Shown here one piece after another: positions 18,679-29,497 of a stretch of DNA of 64,000 nucleotides. Numbering within the stretch: the stretch's first letter is position 1; each line of letters opens with the position of its first letter. Source of the DNA: Sandaracinus amylolyticus (GTDB lineage Bacteria; Myxococcota_A; Polyangia; Polyangiales; Sandaracinaceae); NCBI RefSeq assembly GCF_000737325.1, contig NZ_CP011125.1, positions 6,014,001-6,078,000 on the forward strand. Direction: 5' to 3'. A model generated the notes under the pieces. The model searched no databases, had not been told where the DNA came from, and saw nothing but the letters and a program-made list of their open reading frames with translations. A program made the position numbers and the translations under genes.

Positions 18679-19917
18679 CTACTTCTTCTTCACGAGCGGC
18701 AGCGGCTCCGCGACGCTGCGATCGTCGCTCTGCCACAGGCCCCTCGGCGCCGGCGACAGCACCGCCGGCGAGCCCGGCACCGTCTTGTTCGGCGCCTTCT
18801 CGACCGACATGCTCGCGCTCTCCGCGGGCAGCACGGCCGGCGTCTCCACCGCCTCGAGCTCCGTCAGCGAGATCTCCTGCGCGCTGGGCTCCGAGACCGG
18901 CGTGAGCGCGGGCGCGCCGAGCTTCGGCGTCGGCACCTCGAGCACCGGCTGCGGCGCGCCCTCCGGCGCGTCCTTGCCGAGCCTCACGCGCGCTGCGCGC
19001 ACGCTCGCGCCGAGCGGCTCCGCGTCCGCGTGCTCCGCCTCGGCGCGCAGCACCGCGGCGAGCGCGCGCGCCATCGACTTCGCGTTCTCGAAGCGCGCGT
19101 CGGGGTGCGTCTCGAGCGCGGTGTGCACCGCGAGCGCGAGCGAGTACGGCACGTCCGGGCGCAGCTCCGAGAGCTTCGGCACGTCGCCCTTGCGCACCGC
19201 GAGCAAGACCTCGAGGTCGTTCTTGCCCGTGAAGAGACGCTTCTGCGCGAGCGCCTCCCAGAGCACCACGCCGAGCGCGAAGAGGTCCGACTGCGAGCTC
19301 GGCTTCGCGCCGCTGATCAGCTCGGGCGCGCAGTACGCGAGCTTGCCCTTGATGACGTTCGGTCGCGTCATGCTCGCGCGATCCATCGCGCGCGCGAGGC
19401 CGAAGTCCGTGAGCTTCACGACGCCGCTCACGCCGAGCAGCACGTTCGAGGGCGACACGTCGCGGTGGTAGACCGGCACGATCTGCCCGCGCGCGTCGAC
19501 GCGCTCGTGCGCGGCCGCGAGCGCGCGGCACACCTCGATGCCGATCGCGGCGACGAGCGGCCACGGCGTCTCCCGCAGGCCCTTGGGGAACGAGCGGACC
19601 CACTGGAACATGTCCAGCCCCTCGATCCACTCCATCACGAGGTAGTAGCCGCCCTCCTCGTCCATGCCGAAGTCGAGGATCTGCACGACGTTCGGGTGAT
19701 GGAGCTCGGAGCCGACGCGGGCTTCCTCCTCGAACATCCTCACGAAGCTCGGATCCGCGTGCTTCGCGTGCTGGATGCGTTTGATCGCGACGGGGCGCTG
19801 GAAGCTCCCGGCGCCGCGCGCCAGCGCCTTCCACACGACGGCCATGCCGCCTTCGCCTGCGGGAGAGACGAGCTCGTACTTCCCCGCGATGATCCTGCCC
19901 GGCGCGTCGACCGCCAT
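18679..19917 (-). CDS. Ser/Thr protein kinase (HRDVS subfamily), divergent paralogue 1
   Basis: A 412-residue cytoplasmic kinase. The glycine loop GEGGMAVVW is at residues 21-29, ATP lysine K46, HRDVSPSN at 151-158, DFG at 171-173, and a CAPELI activation-segment end. The usual Lys of HRDxKxxN is replaced by Ser, a trait of a large myxobacterial kinase group. The C-terminal about 130 residues are Pro/Ala/Glu-rich and end in KKK; no TM helix is seen. It is aligned without gaps over the first 180 residues with the kinase divergently encoded at 20033, so the two arose by local duplication. ATG 19917 follows GGAG. Confidence 0.9.
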   Translation of the reverse strand: MAVDAPGRIIAGKYELVSPAGEGGMAVVWKALARGAGSFQRPVAIKRIQHAKHADPSFVRMFEEEARVGSELHHPNVVQILDFGMDEEGGYYLVMEWIEGLDMFQWVRSFPKGLRETPWPLVAAIGIEVCRALAAAHERVDARGQIVPVYHRDVSPSNVLLGVSGVVKLTDFGLARAMDRASMTRPNVIKGKLAYCAPELISGAKPSSQSDLFALGVVLWEALAQKRLFTGKNDLEVLLAVRKGDVPKLSELRPDVPYSLALAVHTALETHPDARFENAKSMARALAAVLRAEAEHADAEPLGASVRAARVRLGKDAPEGAPQPVLEVPTPKLGAPALTPVSEPSAQEISLTELEAVETPAVLPAESASMSVEKAPNKTVPGSPAVLSPAPRGLWQSDDRSVAEPLPLVKKK

Positions 19918-20032
19918 CCGCTCCAGCCTGCGAGCGCCAGCGTACCTGATCCGCGGCGGCATTTCAGCGATGAACGAAATGGCCCGGGCGCCTCGACTCC
20001 GCGGAGACGCGAGGCTGGTATCCTCGCGGCCC

Positions 20033-21118
20033 GTGGGGCGGGACCAACCGGGGCGGCGGATCGCCGGGAAATACGAGCTCGTCGAGCGCGCCGGCGAGGG
20101 CGGGATGGCGACGGTCTGGCGTGCGATCACGCTCGGTGCGGAGGGCTTCGAGCGCCCCGTGGCGCTCAAGCGCGCACATCCCGCGCTGGCGATCGACCCC
20201 CAGTTCGTCGCGATGTTCGTCGAAGAAGCGCGCGTGAACGCGACGCTCGACCACCCGAACATCGTGCACATCCACGACTTCGGGAGCGACGAGCACGGCG
20301 AGCACTACCTCGTGATGGAGTGGGTCGAGGGGCTCGATCTGCGTCGGCTCGTCCACGCGCACGCGCTCGTCGAGGAGCAGGTCGCGTGGCCGATCGCGGT
20401 GGCGATCGTCGTCGAGGTGCTGCGCGGGATTTACGCGGCCCACACCCGCGAGACGCCCGACGGCGATGCGGCGCCGATCTTCCACCGCGACGTGACGCCG
20501 CAGAACGTGATGCTCGCGGTCAGCGGCGCGGTGAAGATCACGGACTTCGGGCTCGCGCGCGCCACCGATCGCGCGCGCGTGACGAACCCCGGCACGGTGA
20601 AGGGCAAGCTCGGCTATCTCGCGCCCGAGCTCACGCTCGATCATCCGCCGTCGGCGCTCACCGATCTCTTCGGGGTCGGCATCGTGCTCTGGGAGACGCT
20701 CGCGGGAGAGCGGCTCTTCGACGGCGCGAGCGACGTCGAGATCCTGCAGAAGGTGGCCCGCGCGAGCGTGCCGCCGATCATGGCGATCCGCCCCGACGTG
20801 CCGCCCGCGCTCGCCGAGGCCGTGCACACCGCGCTCGCGCGCGATCCTGCGCATCGCTTCCCGGACGTGCGCGCGATGGGGCTCGCGCTGCGCCGCGTGC
20901 TGCGCGACCACCTCGACGAGGCGCCGGACATGCACGCGATCGCGATGGAGGTGCGCGACGCGCGCGAGCAGCTCGGGCTCGGCACCGGTCGCCGCAGCGT
21001 GTCGTCGCTCGACGTCGAGCATGCGAGGCGGGTGCGCGCGGCGCTCTTCGGGACGTCCTCGGACGAGCGCGACGCGAGCGGTGCGATCCCGCTCGAGCTC
21101 AGCCGCAAGAAGCACTGA
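20033..21118 (+). CDS. Ser/Thr protein kinase (HRDVT subfamily), divergent paralogue 2
   Basis: A 361-residue kinase. The GTG start at 20033 makes its N-terminus VGRDQPGRRIAGKYELV line up with MAVDAPGRIIAGKYELV of the neighbour. Glycine loop at 21-26, K46, HRDVTPQN at 151-158, DFG 171-173, LAPELT. The C-terminus ends in RKKH, echoing the KKK end of the paralogue. A TATCCT -10-like hexamer at 20019-20024 ends eight bases before the GTG, so the mRNA may be leaderless. ATGs at 19971 and 19980 are in frame but lack support. The short 115-base gap to the divergent kinase would host both promoters. Substrates unknown. Confidence 0.87.
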   Translation: MGRDQPGRRIAGKYELVERAGEGGMATVWRAITLGAEGFERPVALKRAHPALAIDPQFVAMFVEEARVNATLDHPNIVHIHDFGSDEHGEHYLVMEWVEGLDLRRLVHAHALVEEQVAWPIAVAIVVEVLRGIYAAHTRETPDGDAAPIFHRDVTPQNVMLAVSGAVKITDFGLARATDRARVTNPGTVKGKLGYLAPELTLDHPPSALTDLFGVGIVLWETLAGERLFDGASDVEILQKVARASVPPIMAIRPDVPPALAEAVHTALARDPAHRFPDVRAMGLALRRVLRDHLDEAPDMHAIAMEVRDAREQLGLGTGRRSVSSLDVEHARRVRAALFGTSSDERDASGAIPLELSRKKH

Positions 21119-21201
21119 CGCGCCGCATCCGCTCCGATCGAACCGTTGCAGAGAGACACCACGTCACGTTTCCGCGGCGCGGGTCGCGCTAGACTGGAGA
21201 C

Positions 21202-21305
21202 GTGCCTGACATCGGTGCTCGGAGGCTCCCGCGTGGTGAGGCGCGCGTGACGTCGAAGGCAGGCGATCGGCGCCTACATCGCCGCGTGTGCGAGGAGGCG
21301 CTGCA

Positions 21306-21309
<4 letters not shown>
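21202..21309 (+). CDS. Possible small upstream reading frame coupled to the next kinase
   Basis: A GTG at 21202 opens a 35-codon frame (VPDIGARRLPRGEARV...) whose TGA stop overlaps the GTG start of the kinase gene at 21306 as GTGA. A TAGACT hexamer stands at 21190-21195, six bases before. The peptide is basic and resembles nothing known. It could serve translational coupling, or be chance in GC-rich DNA. Confidence 0.25.
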
Positions 21310-22825
<1,516 letters not shown>

Positions 22826-22829
<4 letters not shown>

Positions 22830-23686
22830 GCGAGCGGATCTTCGTCTCCGAGGATCCGAGCGCGGCGTCGCCTCCGCCGAGCGAGAGCGCACCCTACTCC
22901 GCGTGGGCGCCCTCGCTCGCGCTGCGCGCGCACGTGACGCGCATCCACCTCTGCCTCGAGCCGATCGCGGCAGGCGAGGAGATCGTCGAACGCGTGCTGC
23001 CCGACGGCACGGTGCACCTCGCGTTCACGCTGGGCGATCCGGTGCCGGGGCCGCGCGGTGACGATGCGCTCGACGCGGAGGTGCACGGCGCGAGCACCGC
23101 GCCCGTGATCATCCGGATGGCGGGGCGCGTCGAGCAGGTGGGCGTGCACCTGCGCGCGGGCGCGATCGGCCACGTGCTCGGCGTGCCCGCGGGTGAGCTC
23201 GCAGGCGAGCGCGTGTCGCTCGACGCGCTGTGGGGACGCGCGGCCGACGAAGCGCGCGAGCGGCTCGCTGCGGTGCCGCACGGACGCGCGCGGGTCGCGG
23301 TGATGGAGGCGATCCTCGGCGAGCGATTGCGCGGCGTGGATGCGAGCCCGCATCGCGCGGCGCTCGCGGCGTTGCAGCGCATCGTGGAGCACGGCGGTCG
23401 AGAGAAGGTGCGCGACGTCGCGGCGCACGTCGGCGTCGGCGAGCGGCGGCTCGAGCAGCTCTTCCACCAGCACGTCGGGCTCTCGCCGAAGGCCGCGTGT
23501 CGGCTCGCCAGGTTCCGCGCGGCGCTCGCGCTGATTCGACGAGGGCACGCGTGGTCCGACGTGGTGATCGCGTGCGGCTACGTCGATCAGTCGCACCTCG
23601 TGCACGACGTCCGCGCGTTCACGGGCCTCACGCCGGGCGCGCTGCGCCGCGAGTTCGGGTTTCTCCAATCCGCGGCCGGCGCGTGA
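22826..23686 (+). CDS. AraC-family transcriptional regulator
   Basis: A 286-residue protein from GTG 22826, overlapping the kinase stop. The N-terminal about 180 residues contain ERVLPDGTVHLAFTL and a following beta-rich part, as in the DUF6597-type ligand-binding half of AraC regulators (pattern LPDGxxxLxF). The C-terminal AraC DNA-binding domain (about 185-280) has DVAAHVGVGERRLEQLFHQHVGLSPKAACRLARF and VVIACGYVDQSHLVHDVRAFTGLTP, the two helix-turn-helix units. Coupling to a membrane kinase suggests control by phosphorylation, but that is inference. Targets unknown; the SDR gene 16 bases downstream may be cotranscribed. Confidence 0.85.
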
Positions 23687-23702
23687 TCGTACGAGCACGT
23701 CC

Positions 23703-24596
23703 ATGACGAACGAGAAGGTGCTCCGGGGTCGGGTGGCGATCGTGACGGGCGGGAGCCGCGGCGCAGGGCGCGGCATCGCGCTGGAGCTGGGCGCGGCGGG
23801 CGCGACGGTCTACGTGACCGGTCGGAGCACGCGCGAGTCCGTGCCCGACGTGTACCGCGGCATCGTCGAGCTGAGCGGCATGTCGCGCATGCCGGGCTCG
23901 GTCGAGGAGACCGCGGACGACGTCACGCGCGAGGGCGGGCGCGGCATCGCGGTGCGCTGCGATCATCGCGACGTGGACGACGTGCGCGCGCTCTTCGCGC
24001 GTGTGATGCGCGAGCAGGGACGGCTCGATCTCCTCGTGAACAACGCGTGGGGCGGGCACGAGACGTTCACGAAGGAGTCGCTCTCCGCGCCGTTCTGGGA
24101 GCAGCCGCTCGCGCACTGGAACGGGATGTTCGACGGCGGTCTGCGCTGTCACGTGATCGCGAGCCACGTCGCAGCGCCGATCTTCCTCGAGCAGAAGCGC
24201 GGCCTGATCGTCACCACGACGTTCTGGGATCGCGATCGGTACCTGCGCGGCAACCTCTTCTACGACCTCGCGAAGGCGTCGTTCAATCGGCTCGCGTTCG
24301 ATCTCGCGGAGGAGCTGCGCCCGCACGGCGTCGCCTCGGTCGCGGTGTCGCCGGGATGGATGCGCACCGAGCTCGTGCTCGCGGGGCACCACACGACCGA
24401 GGAGCGATGGCGCGAGCGCCCGGAGCTCGCGTCGACGGAGTCGCCGCGTTACCTGGGACGCGGGGTCGCGGCGCTCGCGGCGGACGACGACGTGATGCGG
24501 AAGAGCGGGCGCGTGCTGTGCGTCGGCGATCTCGCGCGCGAGTACGGCTTCACCGACGTCGACGGTCGCGTGATCCCGCCCTTCGAGATCAAGTGA
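23703..24596 (+). CDS. Short-chain dehydrogenase/reductase (DHRS1-like)
   Basis: A 297-residue SDR. The cofactor motif TGGSRGAGRGI is near residues 15-25, with YVTGRSTRE after it (a basic residue favouring NADP). LVNNAWGG stands for the NNAG strand, and FYDLAKASFNRL supplies the catalytic Tyr/Lys. The residues before it (TTTFWDRD) replace the usual Ser motif, as in the DHRS1 branch. Substrate unknown. Its last eight bases overlap the end of the convergent DUF1552 gene. It starts at ATG 23703, 16 bases after the AraC gene. Confidence 0.88.
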   Translation: MTNEKVLRGRVAIVTGGSRGAGRGIALELGAAGATVYVTGRSTRESVPDVYRGIVELSGMSRMPGSVEETADDVTREGGRGIAVRCDHRDVDDVRALFARVMREQGRLDLLVNNAWGGHETFTKESLSAPFWEQPLAHWNGMFDGGLRCHVIASHVAAPIFLEQKRGLIVTTTFWDRDRYLRGNLFYDLAKASFNRLAFDLAEELRPHGVASVAVSPGWMRTELVLAGHHTTEERWRERPELASTESPRYLGRGVAALAADDDVMRKSGRVLCVGDLAREYGFTDVDGRVIPPFEIK

Positions 24597-26040
24597 GCTC
24601 GGGGAGCGGGCCCTCGTGCACCGCGTGCTCGCTCCCGAAGTGCGCGTCCTCGCCGCCGAACGCGTGGAGGATCGACGTGAAGAGGTTGTGCGTCGACTCG
24701 CGCGACGTGTACTCGAGCGCGCCGGGCGCGGTGTCGTAGTCGATGTTGCGCCCGGTGCGGAAGTATCCGCCCGCGCTCCCCGCGAGGAGGATCGGCACGT
24801 TGTACGCGACGTGGACCGCGCCGTTCGAGAACTCGCTCGTGCAGAGCACGAGGCTGTTGTCGAGCAGCGTCGCGTCGCCCTCGAGGAACGTCGGATCGTC
24901 GAGGCCTTCGAGCAGATCGCGCACGAGGCTCATGCGCCAGCGACGGTTGGCGAGCATCTCCGAGACCCACTGGTCGTGCTGCCCCGCCGAGGGTCCGTCG
25001 GGGCCGATCTCGCGCGCGTAGTGGTGCAGCGAGTGGCCGATCTCGTAGCCCCAGTCGGTCCCGCCGACCCACGGCGTGATGATGTCGGCGATCTCGAGGT
25101 TCGCGACGTTCGTGAGGCCGCAGCGCAGCGCCGCGACGATGATGCGCACGTGCAGCGGGCCGATCACGTCGGCGCGCGTCGCTTCCGCGATCTCGTCGGG
25201 CGGCGCGCACATCGGCGGGGTCTCGAGCGCGTCGAGCTCGCGCTCCAGCGCGCGGAGGTGCTCGAGGTGCGCGTCGATCGCGGCGCGATCGCTCGCGGTC
25301 ACGCGCGTGCGGAAGCGCGCGAGCTGATCGAGCGCTCCGTCGAGCACGCTGCGGCGGCGACGGATGCGGCGGAGGAGCGCGGGATCGGGCTCGCCGTCGC
25401 CGGTGACGCCCTCGAAGATCGAGTCGAACGCGGCGCGCGGATCGGGCTCGCCGTGGACGCGCTCGCCGGCGGCGCGGAAGTACGGCGATCCGTACTGATG
25501 GCCCGAGACGTCGAGGTGGATGCGCGAGAAGCGCGCGGGCTGCATCGCGGCGAGGCGCTCGGCGAGGACGTGATCGATCGAAGGACCGAGCGAGCTCGCC
25601 TCGTCGCCGGGGTTCGTGATGCTCGCGGCCGTGAGCGCCGTGACGTTCGCGGTGCCGTGCCCGCCGTCGGCGTACTGGCTCTGGAGGATGCCCGCGCGGT
25701 TGTCGATGCCCTGGAGCACGAGGAGCTTCGACGCCCACGGCGCGAGGTCCTGGTGGATCGGGCCGAGCTCGAGCGCTTCGCTCGTGCTCGCGGGCGCCCA
25801 GTAGTCGAGCCCGTGGCCCTCGCCGCGTCCGTCGGCGCGCCAGCCGCCGTCTCCGTTGGGCCAGCCGCGGTACATGTTCGAGATCGTCCCGCCGTGCTCG
25901 AACACGGTGAGGAAGCGCTTCGGCGCGTCGCCCTGCGCGAACGCGCGACCGTGCGTGTGCTCGAGCAGCGGGAGCGAGATGATCGCGCCGCCGAGCCCGA
26001 CGAGGAACGCGCGACGGCCCGAGTGAAGACGATGGCTCAC
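24589..26040 (-). CDS. DUF1552 family secreted protein
   Basis: A 483-residue protein from GTG 26040 with GGAGAGG seven bases upstream. The N-terminus HSGRRAFLVGLGGAIISLPLLE is a twin-arginine-like signal (RR followed by FLVGLGG). The rest is the DUF1552 domain typical of planctomycetes and myxobacteria: RFLTVFEHGG, HGTANVTALTA, SIDHVLAERL, SEFSNGAVHVAYNVPILLAGSAGGYF, a fold distantly related to sulfatase/phosphatase (DUF1501-like) proteins. It overlaps the DUF1592 gene by GTGA, the usual gene pair, so the two probably form a secreted complex. Biochemical role unknown. Confidence 0.85.
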   Translation of the reverse strand: MSHRLHSGRRAFLVGLGGAIISLPLLEHTHGRAFAQGDAPKRFLTVFEHGGTISNMYRGWPNGDGGWRADGRGEGHGLDYWAPASTSEALELGPIHQDLAPWASKLLVLQGIDNRAGILQSQYADGGHGTANVTALTAASITNPGDEASSLGPSIDHVLAERLAAMQPARFSRIHLDVSGHQYGSPYFRAAGERVHGEPDPRAAFDSIFEGVTGDGEPDPALLRRIRRRRSVLDGALDQLARFRTRVTASDRAAIDAHLEHLRALERELDALETPPMCAPPDEIAEATRADVIGPLHVRIIVAALRCGLTNVANLEIADIITPWVGGTDWGYEIGHSLHHYAREIGPDGPSAGQHDQWVSEMLANRRWRMSLVRDLLEGLDDPTFLEGDATLLDNSLVLCTSEFSNGAVHVAYNVPILLAGSAGGYFRTGRNIDYDTAPGALEYTSRESTHNLFTSILHAFGGEDAHFGSEHAVHEGPLPELT

Positions 26041-27710
26041 GGGGTCACCTCTCCGACGTTCACGTAGCGGAACGCGTCGCTCTCGACGATCGCGAGCACG
26101 AGCTCGCGCATGCTGCCGGACTCGCGGAAGCGCTCGGAAATGCGCTCCATCGAGCAGGTGTCGAGGCGCGCGGGCACACGACCGAGCGCGCGCTCGAGCC
26201 ATCGATTCGAGAAGCACGCACGCGCCCGTGCGCTCGTCGCGATGCGCGTGCTGAGCTCGACCGCGTCGCGCACCGCGCCGTCCACGTCGGTGCCCGCGAC
26301 GACGCCGCTCGCGTCGAGCGGCAGGCCCGTCGTGAGCTCTTCCGTTCGATGGCGCCCGATGCCGTCGTAGTGCTCGAACGCGAAGCCGACCGGGTTGATC
26401 AGCGAGTGGCAGCTCGAGCAGGTGCCGCTCGTGGTGCGCGCGGTCACGTCCTGTCGCACCGTGCGCAGGCCGTCGCCGTCGTCGCCGCCGTCGACGACGA
26501 CGTCGCTCGCGTTCGGCGGCGGCGTGCCGAGCTCGACGCAGAACACCTCTTCGACGACGAACACGCCGCGGCGGATCGGCGACTGCACCGTCGCGCTCGA
26601 GAACACGGTGAGGAACGCGGCGCGCGTGAGCAGACCGGCGCGCTGCGTCGGGTCGAGCTCGACCCACTGCCAGTCGTCCGCCGAGGTCGGTCCGTCGACG
26701 CCGTAGACCGCGGCGAGCGGGCCGTTCACGTACGCGCGGCGCGTGGTGAGCAGATCCTCGAAGCTGCCGCCGCGCGCGAAGGTGTCGCGCACGAGCGCCT
26801 CGAGCTCGGTGCGCATCGCGGCCTGGAGCTCCGCGTCGTACTCGGGGTAGAGCGTCTCGTCCTTCGACGTCGACTCGAGCGCGTGGTGCAGGCGACCGCC
26901 GCCGAGCTGGAGCCACTCCCAGAAGAACGACTGCAGCGTCTCTTCGGCGCGCGGATCGTCGAGCAGTCGCTCGGCCTGCGCGCGCAGCCCCGCGGCGTCG
27001 AGCGATCCATCGCGCGCCGCGCCGAGGAGCGTGTCGTCGGGCGTCGTGTTCCACAGGAAGTACGAGAGCCGCGACGCCACCTCGTACTGCGAGAGCGGGC
27101 GGGTCGCGTCGGTCGCACCGGGCGCGCCGTGCTCCTCGAAGTACACGACCTCGGGCGACTGCAGGATCACCTCGAGCACGATCTCCATCGCCTCGCCGAA
27201 CGTCAGATCGTTCGCGAGCGCGTTGCGATACGCATCCAGCAGCGCCGAGCGATCGTCGTCGTCGAGCGGACGGCGGAACGCACGGGCGCCGAACGTGTCG
27301 ATGAATTCCGACGCGCACGCGTCGTTCGCCGCGCCGCTCGTGTCGCACGGGAAGATCTCGCGCGACCAGCTCGAGCGACGCGCGATCGCGAGCTCGGCCG
27401 CGTCGCGCAGCTGTCGCACACCGCGCTCCGTGATCACCGGCGCCTCGTCGTCGACGTTCGGCGTGTAGCCGGGATCGCCGAGCAGATCGCGCACGGTGTT
27501 GCGGTACTGCAGCGGCGTGAGGCGGCGCAGCGGCGCGGGTGCGACCTGCGGGATGCCGGTGTCGCACGCGACGGGCTCGCCGGGACCGCCGGGGCCGGGC
27601 CGCGGGCTCGAGCCGCTGGGACCCGCGGGGCCCCCGCCGAGATCGCCGGTGCACGCGCTCGCGAGCACGGCCGCGAGCAAGAGCGATGGACGTGGAAGCG
27701 CGGCGCTCAT
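26037..27710 (-). CDS. DUF1592/DUF1588/DUF1585 family c-type cytochrome-like lipoprotein
   Basis: A 557-residue lipoprotein (signal ends AAVLASAC). The modules of the planctomycete-type cytochrome set appear in order: RRLTPLQYRNTVRDLLGD (DUF1587, about 60-80), FIDTFGARAFRRPL (DUF1595), RPLSQYEVASRLSYFLWNTTPDD (DUF1592, about 205), QRAGLLTRAAFLTVFSSATVQSPIRRGVFV (DUF1588), a heme site CSSCHSLINPVGFAFEHYDGIGRHR, and the C-terminal DUF1585 (LALAIVESDAFRYV type). One CxxCH is visible. It is the first gene of a two-gene unit with DUF1552. The family is linked to extracytoplasmic electron transfer or polysaccharide use, without a proven reaction. Confidence 0.87.
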   Translation of the reverse strand: MSAALPRPSLLLAAVLASACTGDLGGGPAGPSGSSPRPGPGGPGEPVACDTGIPQVAPAPLRRLTPLQYRNTVRDLLGDPGYTPNVDDEAPVITERGVRQLRDAAELAIARRSSWSREIFPCDTSGAANDACASEFIDTFGARAFRRPLDDDDRSALLDAYRNALANDLTFGEAMEIVLEVILQSPEVVYFEEHGAPGATDATRPLSQYEVASRLSYFLWNTTPDDTLLGAARDGSLDAAGLRAQAERLLDDPRAEETLQSFFWEWLQLGGGRLHHALESTSKDETLYPEYDAELQAAMRTELEALVRDTFARGGSFEDLLTTRRAYVNGPLAAVYGVDGPTSADDWQWVELDPTQRAGLLTRAAFLTVFSSATVQSPIRRGVFVVEEVFCVELGTPPPNASDVVVDGGDDGDGLRTVRQDVTARTTSGTCSSCHSLINPVGFAFEHYDGIGRHRTEELTTGLPLDASGVVAGTDVDGAVRDAVELSTRIATSARARACFSNRWLERALGRVPARLDTCSMERISERFRESGSMRELVLAIVESDAFRYVNVGEVTP

Positions 27711-27802
27711 GAGGACAGCGTGCGCGAACTGCGCGGCGCGATCACTTACGGTTCGATCGCGCTGACACCGCCGAGGACTGCGACCGTGGTAGACAAGGTG
27801 CG

Positions 27803-29497
27803 ATGCGCGCGTGGCTCCTCGCCGGCCTCGCAGGTCTGGCGCTCGGCTGTCGCACCGTGCCGGCGACGCAGGTGCTCGTCTTCTTCCACGCGGAGGACGA
27901 GCTCGCCGCCGAGGCGACCTCGATCCGCGTGCGCGTCGACACCGACGAGGGCAACGCGCTCGATCGCACCGATCCGCTGTCGCGAGACGGCGTGACGCAC
28001 CTCGCGCGCGTTCCGCTCGTGCCGCGCGACGGAGATGCGAGCCGCCGCTTCCGCGTCTCGGGCGCGCTCCTCGACGCGCGCGGCGAGGTGCTCGTCGAGG
28101 TCTCCGCGGTCGGCGGGTACGTCAGCCACGAGCGACGCGAGCTGCACCTGTGGCTCGATCGCGAGTGCGTCGGGATCGAGCCGTGCGGCGACGGGCGCAC
28201 CTGTCAGCTCGGCGTGTGCACCGGCGAGTGCTTCGAGCCGGGCCCGCTCGGCGACACCGCGCGCTCGCAGCCGCTCTGCGGCGAGTGCGAGACGTGCACG
28301 AGCGGCGCGTGCGCGCCGCGACGCGACGGCACGTCGTGCGGATGCGAGGGCGACACCTGTCAGGACGGGACGTGTCGCGCCGCGGTGCGCGTGCACAACG
28401 TGTTCGCGGGCGAGCTCCACACGTGCGCGACGACCGCGGGCGACGGGCTCTATTGCTGGGGCAGCGATCGCGCGGGGCAGACGTCGATCGGCGAGCAGCG
28501 CGCGGTGCCGACGCGCCTCGCCGCGAACCTCTGGTCGGTCGGTTCGTGCGGCACCGACTTCACGTGCGTGCTCGGCGTGTTCGGCGAGCGGCAGTGCTGG
28601 GGATGGAACGACGCCGGGCAGATCGGCGACGGCACGATGCGCGAGGAAGTGGTGGGGCCGACGGAAGTGACCGAGCCCGCGCTCGATCTGATCGACTCGG
28701 GGTGGAACCACACGTGCGGCATCGGCGAGGACGGGCGTCTCTACTGCTGGGGTGGCAACCGCAACGGCGAGGTGGGTGAGCAGGACATCGGTGGCGGCGT
28801 CGCGACACCGCGCCTGCTCGCGCCCGACGATCGCTTCCTGCAGATCGCGACCGGCGGGTTCCACGACTGCGCGCTGCGCACCGACGGTCGCGTCCTGTGC
28901 TGGGGCCTCAACGAGTCGGGCGAGGTCGGCACGGGGGACTTCGTCGATCGCACCGCGCCCACCGAGGTCGGCTGCATCGAAGGCGAGTGCGTCGACGACT
29001 GGATCTCCGTCGCAGCGGGTGATTTCCACACCTGCGCGATCCGCGGCGAAGGCGAGCTCTGGTGCTGGGGTGGCGGGCAGAACGGACAGCTCGGCACCGG
29101 GCCGATGTTGCTCGCGAACGTGGCGAGCCCGGTCGGGCCGATCGAAGGAGGCCCGTACGCGCTCGCGGCGGGAGGCGGCTCGCACACGTGCGCGATCACG
29201 TCGGAGGGCGCGCTCGCGTGCTGGGGCCGCAACGACTTCGGACAGGTCGGCATCGGCACCACCGATCAGAACAGTCGGCCGGCGGACGTCGTCGCGCCGG
29301 GGCGCGCAGCGTTCCGCGCGCTCGGGCTCGGGCGCGATCACACGTGCGCGATCCGCACCGACGAGACGCTGTGGTGCTGGGGCAGGAACACCGAGGACCA
29401 GCTCGGGCTCGGCGACGGCGCGGGCGATCGCGTGACGACGCCGCGACGCGTATGCTTCCCGCCGCCCGTGATCAGCGCACGTACGTCGGCTCGCTGA
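27803..29497 (+). CDS. RCC1-repeat (beta-propeller) lipoprotein
   Basis: A 564-residue exported protein starting MRAWLLAGLAGLALGC (lipobox ALGC). Residues about 20-125 are beta-rich, 130-195 form a Cys-rich module (CGDGRTCQLGVCTGEC, CGECETCTSGAC), and about 195-550 hold around seven RCC1 repeats recognisable by HTCAI..G.L.CWG.N..GQ(L/V)G.G. Each blade adds paired cysteines, so the propeller is probably disulphide-stabilised. It is likely a surface binding protein. ATG 27803 lies seven bases after TAGACA, which could be a -10 for a leaderless mRNA. Its last 26 bases overlap the convergent regulator gene. Confidence 0.88.
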   Translation: MRAWLLAGLAGLALGCRTVPATQVLVFFHAEDELAAEATSIRVRVDTDEGNALDRTDPLSRDGVTHLARVPLVPRDGDASRRFRVSGALLDARGEVLVEVSAVGGYVSHERRELHLWLDRECVGIEPCGDGRTCQLGVCTGECFEPGPLGDTARSQPLCGECETCTSGACAPRRDGTSCGCEGDTCQDGTCRAAVRVHNVFAGELHTCATTAGDGLYCWGSDRAGQTSIGEQRAVPTRLAANLWSVGSCGTDFTCVLGVFGERQCWGWNDAGQIGDGTMREEVVGPTEVTEPALDLIDSGWNHTCGIGEDGRLYCWGGNRNGEVGEQDIGGGVATPRLLAPDDRFLQIATGGFHDCALRTDGRVLCWGLNESGEVGTGDFVDRTAPTEVGCIEGECVDDWISVAAGDFHTCAIRGEGELWCWGGGQNGQLGTGPMLLANVASPVGPIEGGPYALAAGGGSHTCAITSEGALACWGRNDFGQVGIGTTDQNSRPADVVAPGRAAFRALGLGRDHTCAIRTDETLWCWGRNTEDQLGLGDGAGDRVTTPRRVCFPPPVISARTSAR

